From Novosphingobium sp. SCN 66-18 (lineage in GTDB: Bacteria; Pseudomonadota; Alphaproteobacteria; Sphingomonadales; Sphingomonadaceae), in NCBI GenBank assembly GCA_001725355.1, contig MEGD01000008.1, positions 124,001-188,000 of the forward strand: DNA of 64,000 bases. The letters run 5' to 3'. Below, in pieces: positions 33,114 to 43,358 of the stretch. The position numbers and the translations under genes are program-made. The notes beneath the pieces are model-generated. The model had not been told where the DNA came from. It did no database searches and was given only the letters and a program-made list of their open reading frames with translations. Each line of letters opens with the position of its first letter. Position 1 is the stretch's first letter.

Positions 33114-34280
33114 TCAGGGCGTGAAGCGCGCCGGCGCCGGGCTCACCGTCGTGAAGGTGCCCGCGCCAACCTCGCGCACTTCCATGGCGCGCTCGGCCAC
33201 GCCGAACTGGTTGAAGCGGAACACGCCGTCCAGCCCGATGAACCCGTCGCGGTCATAGAGCTTGGCGGTGGGGAAGATCGTTCCCGGCTTCCAGGTGCGG
33301 CCCACGTTGAGCGTGAGCAGCACGCTGTCGTAGCCGAGCGTGGCGATGCGCGAGGGCGACGCGCCATAGCGGCGGCGATAGCTCTGTTCGAACTGGCCGA
33401 AGCGCGCATCGGATACCGTGGCGAACCACGCTCCGCGCGTGGCGGCGTTGCGCGCGATCCCGGCATCACCCGCCCACAGTTCGGTGCCGAGCAGGCGCGT
33501 GCCGCCGGCCGCCGGCGCGGCCTGGAGCGCAATGCGCGCACCGTCCGCGATCAGCAGCGCATCGACCGGGGCCTTGGCCAGCAGGCGGCGCACCGCGCTG
33601 GCGACCGAGGTGTTGCTGCGGTCATACGTCTCGGTCGCGGTCACCGTCACGCCGTTGGCGCGCGCGGCCTCGGTCAGCGCGTTCATCGCCCGCTGGCCGT
33701 AGATACCCGTGGGGATGATCGCGCCGATGCGGTTGACGCCGCGGCTCTTGGCGTAGCTGACCACGCGGGCCACCGACTGGCCGGGAACCTGCCCCAGCAC
33801 GAAGACGTCGCGGTCCGCCACGCTCACGTCGTTGGAATAGGTGATCATCGGCACCTTGGCCGGCCGCGCGACTCCGGAAACGGCGACGACGTCTTCGGCC
33901 AGCAGCGGGCCAAGGATCAGGCGGTTGCCGTCGAGAATGGCCTTGTTGGCCGCCGCACCCGCGCCGGTGGCGGTATCGTAGGTGGTAATGCGCAGGTTCT
34001 GCGCGTTGGTATCGAGCAGGGCCATCATCGCCGCGTTGGCGATCGACTGGCCCACCGAAGCGTTCGGCCCCGTCATGGGCACCAGCAGCGCGACGCGGTG
34101 GCGCGAGGCATCGGTGGGCAGGACATTGGCCTGCGGCGCGGTTTCGGTCGGTTCGGGCCTGGGCGCGACCGGCCCCTGCGGCTTGGGAATCACGGTACAC
34201 GCGGCGAGCGCGGCCATGGCGCCCATGACGAGAAAACGCCGCCCCATCCGGACGGATCCGACCCATTGACCTTTCAACAT
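33114..34280 (-). CDS. LpoA-like lipoprotein, penicillin-binding protein activator
   Basis: A 388-aa periplasmic-binding-like lipoprotein. Lipobox AAC follows MGAMAALAAC. The rest is a two-lobe Leu/Ile/Val-binding fold (HRVALLVPMTGPNASVGQSI, LGPLLAEDVVAVSGVAR, VPMITYSNDVSVAD). This is the penicillin-binding protein activator family, of which LpoA activates PBP1a in E. coli. It is divergent from rsmI, as LpoA/YraM is beside rsmI and yraN in enterobacteria; the yraL-yraM-yraN neighbourhood is thus kept. Start ATG 34280 or 34247. Confidence 0.9.
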   Translation of the reverse strand: MLKGQWVGSVRMGRRFLVMGAMAALAACTVIPKPQGPVAPRPEPTETAPQANVLPTDASRHRVALLVPMTGPNASVGQSIANAAMMALLDTNAQNLRITTYDTATGAGAAANKAILDGNRLILGPLLAEDVVAVSGVARPAKVPMITYSNDVSVADRDVFVLGQVPGQSVARVVSYAKSRGVNRIGAIIPTGIYGQRAMNALTEAARANGVTVTATETYDRSNTSVASAVRRLLAKAPVDALLIADGARIALQAAPAAGGTRLLGTELWAGDAGIARNAATRGAWFATVSDARFGQFEQSYRRRYGASPSRIATLGYDSVLLTLNVGRTWKPGTIFPTAKLYDRDGFIGLDGVFRFNQFGVAERAMEVREVGAGTFTTVSPAPARFTP

Positions 34281-34318
34281 CGCTTGCCCGTTCCCAATGA
34301 CCCGGCCATGGAAGGCGC

Positions 34319-35158
34319 ATGACCACGCCTTCGCTTATGGAGCCCGGGCTCTATATTGTCGCCACGCCGATTGGCAATCTCGGCGACATTACCAGACGCG
34401 CCGCCGAAACGCTTGCCTCTTGTGCGGTTATAGCGTGCGAAGACACGCGCGTCACGGCTAAGTTGTTGAATCATCTTGGCATCAAGAAGCCGCTGCGGCG
34501 CTATGACGATCACGCCGGGGAAGAGGCGCGCGAGCGGTTACTCGCCGAAATGGCGGAAAAACCGGTTGTGCTGGTGAGCGATGCCGGCACGCCGCTCATT
34601 TCCGATCCCGGCTATCGCCTGGTGCGGGAAGCGCGCGCGCGCGGGATCGCCGTCACCAGCCTGCCGGGGCCGAGCGCGATGGTTACCGCGCTCACCATCG
34701 CCGGCTTGCCGACCGACCGCTTCCTGTTCGCAGGTTTCCTGCCCTCGAAGGACAAGGCGCGGGGGGATGTGCTGGCGAGCTTCGCCGCCGTTCCCGCAAC
34801 GCTGGTGTTCTACGAAACCGGGCCGCGCCTTGTCGCCTCGCTGGAAGCCATGGCGACCGTGCTGCCGGGGCGGGAGGTTGCCGTGGCGCGGGAACTGACC
34901 AAGCTGCACGAGGAATGCCGGACGGGCACGGCGGCGGACCTTGCCGACCACTATCGCGCGCATCCGCCCAAGGGGGAGATCGTGCTGCTCGCCGGGCCGC
35001 CCGCCGCGCCCGAGGCGCCGGACGAGGACGTCGTCGAAGCCGAACTGCGCGCCGCGCTCGCCGAACTGCCACCCTCGCAGGCCGCCGCCCGCGTGGCGAA
35101 GAAGCACGGCCTCGACCGCAAGGCGCTCTATGCACAGGCGATGGCGCTCAAGGCATGA
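34319..35158 (+). CDS. rsmI: 16S rRNA 2'-O-ribose C1402 methyltransferase
   Basis: A 279-aa tetrapyrrole-methylase-fold enzyme that methylates C1402 of 16S rRNA with SAM. It starts LYIVATPIGNLGDITRRA, with CEDTRVTAKLL, VSDAGTPLISDPGY, LPGPSAMVTAL and RELTKLHEE as family motifs. Its stop overlaps the start of yraN by four bases (ATGA), making a coupled pair. Confidence 0.96.
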   Translation: MTTPSLMEPGLYIVATPIGNLGDITRRAAETLASCAVIACEDTRVTAKLLNHLGIKKPLRRYDDHAGEEARERLLAEMAEKPVVLVSDAGTPLISDPGYRLVREARARGIAVTSLPGPSAMVTALTIAGLPTDRFLFAGFLPSKDKARGDVLASFAAVPATLVFYETGPRLVASLEAMATVLPGREVAVARELTKLHEECRTGTAADLADHYRAHPPKGEIVLLAGPPAAPEAPDEDVVEAELRAALAELPPSQAAARVAKKHGLDRKALYAQAMALKA

Positions 35159-35517
35159 GCCGCGCCCGTGATCGGGCTGTGGCCGAAAAGCAGGGCCGGC
35201 GTGGCGAGGCACTGGCCGGCCTGTGGCTGCGCCTCAAAGGCTGGCGCATTCTCGCCCGGCGTCAGCGGATCGGCGTAGGCGAGGTGGATATCGTGGCGCG
35301 GCGCGGGCGTACGCTGGCTTTCGTCGAGGTCAAATGGCGGCGCAGCGGCGAAGCGCTCGACCTCGCCGTCGATGCCCGCCGCCTGCAACGCGTGGCGCGC
35401 GCCGCCGAAGCCATCGCGCCGCGCTTCGCCCGGCCCGGGGACGTCATGCGAATTGACGTGATCCTCCTTGCACCGGGGCGCTGGCCACGCCACATGGCGA
35501 ACGTCTGGCAGCCATGA
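35155..35517 (+). CDS. yraN: YraN family (UPF0102) nuclease-like protein
   Basis: A 120-aa protein of UPF0102 with the predicted restriction-endonuclease-like core GEVDIVARRGRTLAFVEVKW (E, D, EVK). The role is not established; it travels with rsmI widely. Its start overlaps the rsmI stop. Confidence 0.93.
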   Translation: MSRARDRAVAEKQGRRGEALAGLWLRLKGWRILARRQRIGVGEVDIVARRGRTLAFVEVKWRRSGEALDLAVDARRLQRVARAAEAIAPRFARPGDVMRIDVILLAPGRWPRHMANVWQP

Positions 35518-35542
35518 CGGCGCCTTCACGGGATGGAACAGC

Positions 35543-36493
35543 ATGACCCTTCGCGTCGCGGTGCAGATGGACCCGCTTCATTCGATCAACATCGCGGGGG
35601 ATTCCTCCTTCGCCCTGATGCTGTCGGCGCAGGAACGCGGGCATGAGCTGTATTATTACGACGTGAAGTCGCTGGCCTGGAAGGCCGGGCGCGTGACGGC
35701 CGAAGGCGCGCCGGTGACGGTGCAGCGGGTGGCGGGCGATCACTACAAGCTGGGCGAGGTGCGCAAGCTCGATCTCGGCAGCGACGCCGATGTCGTGCTG
35801 ATGCGGCAGGACCCGCCGTTCGATCTGGGCTATATCACCGCCACGCACTTGCTGGAGCGGCTGGAGGGCGAGACGCTGGTCGTCAACGATCCGCGTTCTG
35901 TGCGCAATGCGCCGGAAAAGGTCTATGTGCTCGATTACGCGCGCTTCATGCCGCCCACGCTGATCACCCGGTCGGCAAAGGACGTGCGCGCCTTCCAGCA
36001 CGAGCTGGGCGAAACGGCGGTGGTGGTGAAGCCGCTCCACGGCAATGGCGGCAAGGCGGTGTTCAAGGTGGAGGCCGATGGCGGCAACCTTTCCGCGCTG
36101 GCCGAACTGTTCGGGCAGGTCTGGCCCGAACCCTTCATGGTCCAGCCGTTTCTGCCCGAGGTAGCCGAAGGAGACAAGCGCATCGTGCTGGTCGATGGCG
36201 AGGTCGCCGGCGCGATCAACCGCAAGCCGGGCGAGGGCGAGTTCCGCTCCAACCTTGCCGTCGGCGGCTATGCCGAACAGACCACGCTGACGGCGCGCGA
36301 GCAGGAAATCTGCGAAGCGCTGGGGCCGGAACTGAAGAAGCGCGGCCTGATCTTCGTGGGCATCGACGTGATCGGTGGCAAGTGGCTGACCGAGATCAAC
36401 GTGACCAGCCCCACCGGCATCGTCGCGATCGACAAGTTCAACGGCACCGATACGGCGGGCATGATCTGGGACGCGATCGAGCGGCGGCTTTGA
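35543..36493 (+). CDS. gshB: Glutathione synthase
   Basis: A 316-aa ATP-grasp ligase that joins gamma-glutamylcysteine and glycine. MDPLHSINIAGDSSFALML opens the prokaryotic domain; VVKPLHGNGGKAVF, QPFLPEVAEGDKRIVLVDG, AVGGYAEQTTLT and VGIDVIGGKWLTEINVTSPTG line the ATP and glutathione sites. It begins 25 bp after yraN. The product supplies GST-type enzymes such as the LigF-like transferase. Confidence 0.97.
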   Translation: MTLRVAVQMDPLHSINIAGDSSFALMLSAQERGHELYYYDVKSLAWKAGRVTAEGAPVTVQRVAGDHYKLGEVRKLDLGSDADVVLMRQDPPFDLGYITATHLLERLEGETLVVNDPRSVRNAPEKVYVLDYARFMPPTLITRSAKDVRAFQHELGETAVVVKPLHGNGGKAVFKVEADGGNLSALAELFGQVWPEPFMVQPFLPEVAEGDKRIVLVDGEVAGAINRKPGEGEFRSNLAVGGYAEQTTLTAREQEICEALGPELKKRGLIFVGIDVIGGKWLTEINVTSPTGIVAIDKFNGTDTAGMIWDAIERRL

Positions 36494-36540
36494 GGCTGCG
36501 CAAGCCGGACCCGTTTCCGCGCGGCCGCGTTGTCTGATCG

Positions 36541-37149
36541 ATGAATGACTGGATCGTCCACCTGATCGAAGGCGGCGGCTATTGGGGCATCGCCGCCCTG
36601 ATGGTCATCGAGAACGTGTTCCCGCCGATCCCGTCCGAAGTCATCATGGGGCTGGGCGGGATCGCCGTCGCCAAGGGGCGGATGGAGATCGCGCCGCTGA
36701 TGCTGTTTGCCACGGCCGGATCGACGCTGGGCAACTATTTCTGGTTCCTGGTGGGGCGCGCGTTCGGATACCGGCGCCTGCACCCGCTGGTCACGCGCTT
36801 CGGGCGGTGGCTGACGCTGGACTGGCACGATGTCGAACGGCTGGTGGCCTTCTTCGGGCGGCACGGGCAGTGGGTGGTCTTTGTCGTGCGCTTCGCCCCG
36901 GTGATGCGCACGATGATCTCGCTGCCGGCGGGCCTCGCCCGGATGGGCCACGCGCGCTTCCTGGCGTTCACCTTCGCCGGCGCGGCGGTGTGGAACGCGC
37001 TGCTGGTGGCGGCCGGCTATTATCTCGGCCGCAATTTCGCGGAGGTCGATCGCTATACCGGGCCTCTGGCGACCGGCTGCATGGCGCTGGTGGCTATCGC
37101 CTACCTGTGGCGGGTGGTGCGTTGGAAGCCGCGCGAGAACGCGAGGTAG
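36541..37149 (+). CDS. DedA family membrane protein
   Basis: A 202-aa DedA/SNARE-associated family protein with about four to five membrane segments. ENVFPPIPSEVIMGLGG and the RFAPVMRTMISLPAGLARM motif are diagnostic. DedA proteins act as undecaprenyl-phosphate or lipid flippases in other bacteria. It follows gshB by 47 bp and converges on accC. Confidence 0.9.
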   Translation: MNDWIVHLIEGGGYWGIAALMVIENVFPPIPSEVIMGLGGIAVAKGRMEIAPLMLFATAGSTLGNYFWFLVGRAFGYRRLHPLVTRFGRWLTLDWHDVERLVAFFGRHGQWVVFVVRFAPVMRTMISLPAGLARMGHARFLAFTFAGAAVWNALLVAAGYYLGRNFAEVDRYTGPLATGCMALVAIAYLWRVVRWKPRENAR

Positions 37150-37154
37150 GTTTT

Positions 37155-37234
37155 CCCACCCCCAACCCTTCCCGCAAGCGGGAGGGGCGCGAGACTTGCG
37201 TCGCCGCAGGCGGCGTTAGTCGCAGCGGGGTGGG
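37155..37234. repeat. REP-like composite palindromic repeat
   Basis: CCCACCCC (37155-37162) and GGGGTGGG (37227-37234) enclose two further hairpins: CCCTTCCCGC-AA-GCGGGAGGGG (about 37167-37188) and CGCCGC-AG-GCGGCG (37202-37215). The 113-bp gap between convergent dedA and accC has nothing else. Structured repeats of this kind (CCCTTCCCGC...GCGGGAGGGG) recur in sphingomonad genomes and may end transcription from both sides. Confidence 0.6.
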
Positions 37235-37262
37235 CTCGCCACGCCTCGCGTTTGCAAACGAT

Positions 37263-38609
37263 TCAGGCGTCCTTCGCCAGCCAGTCTTCCAGCCACTTGA
37301 TCGTATAGTCGCCGCTGAGGAAGTCCGGATCGGTCAACAGCTTCTGGTGCAACGGGATCGAGGTCTTGACGCCATCGATCACCATTTCCTCCAGCGCGCG
37401 CTTCAGGCGCATGATGCAGCCTTCGCGCGTGCGGCCGTAGACGATCAGCTTGGCGATCATCGAATCATAGTACGGCGGAATGCGATAGCCGGCATAGAGC
37501 CCAGAATCGACGCGCACATGCATGCCGCCGGCCGCGTGATAGGTTTTCACCAGGCCGGGCGAGGGCGCGAACGTGAACGGGTCTTCCGCGTTGATGCGGC
37601 ACTCGATCGCGTGGCCCTTGAACTCGATGTCCTCCTGCGCGACGGACAGCGGCCGCCCTTCGGCGATGCGGATCTGTTCGCGCACCAGATCGACGCCCGT
37701 GATCGCTTCGGTCACCGGATGTTCCACCTGCAGTCGGGTGTTCATCTCGATGAAGTAGAACTCGCCGTTTTCCCACAGGAACTCGATCGTGCCCGCGCCG
37801 CGATAGCCCATGTCGGCCATGGCGCGTGCCACAACGCCACCCATGCGCGCGCGTTCCTCGGCCGAGATGACGGGCGAGGGCGCTTCTTCCAGCACTTTCT
37901 GGTGGCGGCGCTGGAGCGAGCAGTCACGCTCGCCCAAGTGGATGGCGTTGCCGTTGCCGTCACCGAAGATCTGGAACTCGATGTGGCGCGGGTTGCCGAG
38001 ATACTTCTCGATATAAACGGTGGCGTCGCCGAAGGCGGCTTTCGCCTCGCTGCCCGCTTGCTGCATCAGCGTTTCGAGCTGGTCGGCGCTGTTGCAGACC
38101 TTCATGCCGCGTCCGCCGCCGCCTGATGCGGCCTTGATGATCACCGGATAGCCGATGGCGTCCGCGATCTTGCGCGCTTCCTCGACCTCGGAGACCGCGC
38201 CGTCCGATCCCGGAACCAGCGGCAGGCCCAGCGCGCCGGCGGTGCGCTTGGCTTCTACCTTGTCGCCCATCGTGCGGATGTGTTCGGGCTTGGGGCCGAT
38301 CCAGGTGATGCCGTGGGCTTCCACGATATCGGCGAACTTGGCGTTCTCGGACAGGAAGCCGTAGCCCGGATGAATCGCGTCGGCCTGAGTGATTTCCGCC
38401 GCCGAAATGATCGCGGCGACGTTGAGATAGCTGTCCCGCGCGGGCGGCGGGCCGATGCACACCGCGTGATCGGCCAGGCGCACGTGCATCGCATCGGCAT
38501 CGGCGGTGGAATGCACCGCTACCGTTTCGATCCCCATCTCGTGCGCCGCACGGTGGATGCGCAGGGCGATTTCGCCGCGGTTGGCGATCAGCAGGCGTTT
38601 GATGGCCAT
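37263..38609 (-). CDS. accC: Acetyl-CoA carboxylase biotin carboxylase subunit
   Basis: A 448-aa ATP-grasp biotin carboxylase that carboxylates the biotin on AccB using bicarbonate. [21 protein letters not shown] opens the protein; [15 protein letters not shown] is the glycine-rich ATP loop; [13 protein letters not shown] and [12 protein letters not shown]-type sequence ([14 protein letters not shown]) are the active site. It lies 13 bp after accB. Confidence 0.97.
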   Translation of the reverse strand: MAIKRLLIANRGEIALRIHRAAHEMGIETVAVHSTADADAMHVRLADHAVCIGPPPARDSYLNVAAIISAAEITQADAIHPGYGFLSENAKFADIVEAHGITWIGPKPEHIRTMGDKVEAKRTAGALGLPLVPGSDGAVSEVEEARKIADAIGYPVIIKAASGGGGRGMKVCNSADQLETLMQQAGSEAKAAFGDATVYIEKYLGNPRHIEFQIFGDGNGNAIHLGERDCSLQRRHQKVLEEAPSPVISAEERARMGGVVARAMADMGYRGAGTIEFLWENGEFYFIEMNTRLQVEHPVTEAITGVDLVREQIRIAEGRPLSVAQEDIEFKGHAIECRINAEDPFTFAPSPGLVKTYHAAGGMHVRVDSGLYAGYRIPPYYDSMIAKLIVYGRTREGCIMRLKRALEEMVIDGVKTSIPLHQKLLTDPDFLSGDYTIKWLEDWLAKDA

Positions 38610-38622
38610 GGACGTTGGCGCC

Positions 38623-39108
38623 TCAGCCGATCACGACCAGCGGCTGGTCGTATTCGACCGGCTGCGCGTTTTCGACGAGGATCGCCTTCACGGTGCCGGC
38701 CGCGGGCGCGGTGATCGCGTTCATCACCTTCATCGCTTCCACGATCAGCAGCGTTTCGCCGGCCTTCACGGTCTGGCCAAGGCTGATGAAGGCGGGCGCG
38801 CTCGGTTCTGGCGAGAGATAGACCGTGCCCACCATCGGCGATTTCACGGCATTGGCGTGATCCTCGGCCGGTTGCGCCGCTGCGGGCGCCGCCGCCGGAG
38901 CAGCGGCGGCAACGGGTGCCGGAGCGGCGACGGCAACGGTCTGCGCCACCGGCGCCGCCGTCAGCGTGCGCGCGACGCGGATCTTGCGTTCGCCATCCTC
39001 GACTTCGATTTCGCTGAGCCCGGTTTCGGCAAGCAGCTCCGCCAGTTCACGCACAAGCGTGCTGTCGATTGCCATTCCTTCGGCCTTTTCGCCGCGGTCG
39101 TGCCCCAT
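38623..39108 (-). CDS. accB: Biotin carboxyl carrier protein (AccB)
   Basis: A 161-aa carrier. EAMKV holds the biotinylated lysine (K127). An Ala/Pro-rich linker (residues 50-80) joins the N-terminal dimerisation segment to the C-terminal lipoyl-like domain ([13 protein letters not shown] onward). ATG 39108 has GAGG six bases upstream; ATG 39075 ([11 protein letters not shown]) is an alternative. It is part of accBC. Confidence 0.96.
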   Translation of the reverse strand: MGHDRGEKAEGMAIDSTLVRELAELLAETGLSEIEVEDGERKIRVARTLTAAPVAQTVAVAAPAPVAAAAPAAAPAAAQPAEDHANAVKSPMVGTVYLSPEPSAPAFISLGQTVKAGETLLIVEAMKVMNAITAPAAGTVKAILVENAQPVEYDQPLVVIG

Positions 39109-39247
39109 TTTAATCCTCGCGGGTGGTCATACTGGCTGGCCGCCATGCCTTCAGCGGGCGGCGCTGGCAAGGGGGGGATGGGGTGGGAATGCCCGCGAGG
39201 GTGGAAAACAGGCGCTTTCGCCGCTTTTTCGCGCCTGCGGAAAGCCG

Positions 39248-39685
39248 TCAGAGCGCCGCGGCCGCGTCCAGCGCCAGAATGTAGCTGCGCGCGCCGAACC
39301 CGGCGATGGTGCCCTTGGCGGCCATCCCGACATAGCTCTTGTGCCGAAACGCCTCGCGCGTGTGCGGGTTGGACAGGTGGACTTCGATCACCGGTGTCCG
39401 GATTCCCTTGATCGCATCGTGCAGCGCGACCGACGTGTGGGTATAGGCGCCGGCGTTCAGCAGCACGGCCTTTGCCCCCACGGCCTGCGCTTCGTGCAGC
39501 CAGTCGACCAGGTGGCCTTCGTGATTCGACTGGCGCATGTCGATGTCGAGGCCGAGCGTCTGCGCGTGGTCTTCCAGCATGCCGGCAATGTCGTCCAGCG
39601 TCTGCGATCCGTAGATCTCGGGCTCGCGCAGGCCAAGCAGGTTGAGGTTCGGTCCGTTCAGGACGAAGATGGTCTTGTCTGACAT
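39248..39685 (-). CDS. aroQ: 3-dehydroquinate dehydratase, type II
   Basis: A 145-aa dodecameric-type dehydroquinase of the shikimate route. GPNLNLLGLREPEIYG has the catalytic Tyr25, NAGAYTHTSVAL the substrate loop, and EVHLSN the His. It lies upstream of accBC on the same strand, as in many proteobacteria. Start ATG 39685. Confidence 0.96.
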   Translation of the reverse strand: MSDKTIFVLNGPNLNLLGLREPEIYGSQTLDDIAGMLEDHAQTLGLDIDMRQSNHEGHLVDWLHEAQAVGAKAVLLNAGAYTHTSVALHDAIKGIRTPVIEVHLSNPHTREAFRHKSYVGMAAKGTIAGFGARSYILALDAAAAL

Positions 39686-39792
39686 GGTGGCGTGTTCCCG
39701 GTGCGTGTGGCCGCCGCGCCGTGATAGTGCCGCCATCGCCATGCGCAAGTGGCCGCGCGAATCCCCCGCAGGAACCCGCGCGGCCGGCCTCG

Positions 39793-40206
39793 TCAGCGGT
39801 CGACGCCCTTCGCCTTGCCCCACTGGCGCGCCGCCGTGTAGCCGAGATAGCCGGTGCCGAAGAGCGCATAGAGCGGCTCGGGAAGGCCGTTGAGATAGGC
39901 GGTGATGCCGGCCGCGATGTCGCGCGCCGCTTCGGGCCGCGCCGCAGCGATCAGGCCCATGGGCAGTGACCACAGGATCATGATGTACATGACGTAGAGG
40001 AAGCCGGGGCGGGCGCGGCTGGTCCAGGGATCGGTGGAGCCCGCTTCGGCGAGGATGGCCGACATTTGCGTGCGGATCTGCTCGATTTCCTGCGTGCCTT
40101 GCAGCCTCAACAGTTCCAGCTTGGCGCGATCGCGGGCTTCCTTGTCGGGAATGACGCGATCGATGATCGAGGAGATGGGGGAAATCAGGGCGTCGAGGAG
40201 GGGCAT
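39793..40206 (-). CDS. Holin of 3 TMs, gene-transfer-agent type
   Basis: A 137-aa protein with three hydrophobic stretches (FLYVMYIMILWSLPMGLIAA, YALFGTGYLGYTAA, and the N-terminal DALISPISSIID region) and a charged helical part between (EARDRAKLELLRLQGTQEIEQIRTQ). It matches the family named holin of 3TMs for gene-transfer release. No capsid, tail or lysozyme gene is near, so it stands alone. Its own release role is doubtful without partners; it may be a domesticated or orphan phage gene. Confidence 0.7.
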   Translation of the reverse strand: MPLLDALISPISSIIDRVIPDKEARDRAKLELLRLQGTQEIEQIRTQMSAILAEAGSTDPWTSRARPGFLYVMYIMILWSLPMGLIAAARPEAARDIAAGITAYLNGLPEPLYALFGTGYLGYTAARQWGKAKGVDR

Positions 40207-40328
40207 GGGAGCGTCCTTGTTGCGGCAGGACGCAGGGTTTTAACCGTATCGGTTCGTGTAGGAAACCAAAGTATGATTGCTCCGGCGGGCGACATGATGT
40301 GAGATACAGAAATCGCATCGAGCGATCA

Positions 40329-40356
40329 TTGTGACGACTTAAATCGCTTTGATAAA
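40329..40356 (+). promoter_or_regulatory. Candidate katG promoter
   Basis: TTGTGA (40329-40334) and GATAAA (40351-40356), spacer 16, lie 73 bp before katG. No OxyR site was recognised. Confidence 0.3.
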
Positions 40357-40359
40357 TGA

Positions 40360-42600
<2,241 letters not shown>

Positions 42601-42623
42601 CGGGATCGAACAGCCAAAACAAG

Positions 42624-42660
42624 CGCGCCGCCTGCGGGATCCCGTGGGCGGCGTGTTTCG
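42624..42660 (+). terminator. Terminator-like hairpin after katG
   Basis: CGCCGCC (42626-42632) pairs with GGCGGCG (42647-42653), with GGGATCCC inside the loop and TTTCGTTG after the stem. It is likely the katG terminator. Confidence 0.5.
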
Positions 42661-42684
42661 TTGTGCGTTGCTGTTGGAAATTGT

Positions 42685-42761
42685 TGGTCGGGACGAGAGG
42701 ATTCGAACCTCCGACCCCCACACCCCCAGTGTGATGCGCTACCAGGCTGCGCTACGTCCCG
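42685..42761 (-). tRNA. tRNA-Pro (anticodon GGG)
   Basis: A 77-nt tRNA on the minus strand. Acceptor CGGGACG at the 5' end (42761 leftwards) pairs with CGTCCCG; discriminator A and an encoded CCA end at 42685. The anticodon loop CTGGGGG carries GGG. The D arm GCGC-AGCCTGGTA-GCGC and T-loop GTTCGAATC are normal. Confidence 0.96.
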
Positions 42762-42773
42762 ACCGGAGCGCGC

Positions 42774-42802
42774 CCTATAGGCAGGTCACTTGCGGATGGC
42801 AA
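42774..42802 (-). promoter_or_regulatory. Promoter of tRNA-Pro
   Basis: On the minus strand TTGCCA (42802-42797) and TATAGG (42779-42774), spacer exactly 17, placed to start transcription just before the tRNA. Confidence 0.65.
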
Positions 42803-42993
42803 GCGGCATGGTGCGCTTTGGGCGCAGACGATTTTCACGCCGGATTGTACGCTCGAACGGGGTGCCGTTTGCCTTGCGTGGCCCAAGCTGCTAGGCGGCC
42901 GGGCCATATTTTTGCGCAATCTTTCCGGGCGGGCGCGCCGCTTTCCGTCCGGGCGGGTTGCAATGCCTTTCCACCGATCCCAAGAACGGTTCC

Positions 42994-43326
42994 ATGATGC
43001 TGACATTCCTTTCCGCCGCCGCACCCGCCGCCACCCAGGAGCCGCCGCAGTGGCTTTCGTTCCTGCCGCTGGTCGGCATGGCGTTCATTTTCTGGTTCCT
43101 GATCCTGCGGCCGCAGATGCGCCAGCAGAAGGCTCACAAGGAAAAGATCGCCGCGATGAAGAAGGGTGACGTGGTCGTCACCGCCGGGGGCCTTGTCGGC
43201 AAGGTCATCAAGCTCGACGATCACTATGCCGAACTGGAGCTTGGCCCCAACGTGCGCGTCAAGGCGGTGCGTTCGACAATCGGTGACATCGTTCCCCCCG
43301 GCGGCACCGCGCCGGCCAACGACTGA
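42994..43326 (+). CDS. yajC: Preprotein translocase subunit YajC
   Basis: A 110-aa accessory subunit of SecDF-YajC. One N-terminal membrane helix (LPLVGMAFIFWFLILRPQMRQ) is followed by the conserved cytoplasmic part (VVTAGGLVGKVIKLDD). Starts ATG 42994 and 42997 are equivalent candidates. It leads the secDF operon, with 32 bp to secD. Confidence 0.94.
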   Translation: MMLTFLSAAAPAATQEPPQWLSFLPLVGMAFIFWFLILRPQMRQQKAHKEKIAAMKKGDVVVTAGGLVGKVIKLDDHYAELELGPNVRVKAVRSTIGDIVPPGGTAPAND

Positions 43327-43358
43327 TCCCACCGGCTAGACGAAAAGAACCTCTTCTC

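Noticed and set aside
39793-40206. Prophage remnant
   Set aside because: Only one phage-like gene, with housekeeping neighbours and no integrase, att repeats or composition change.
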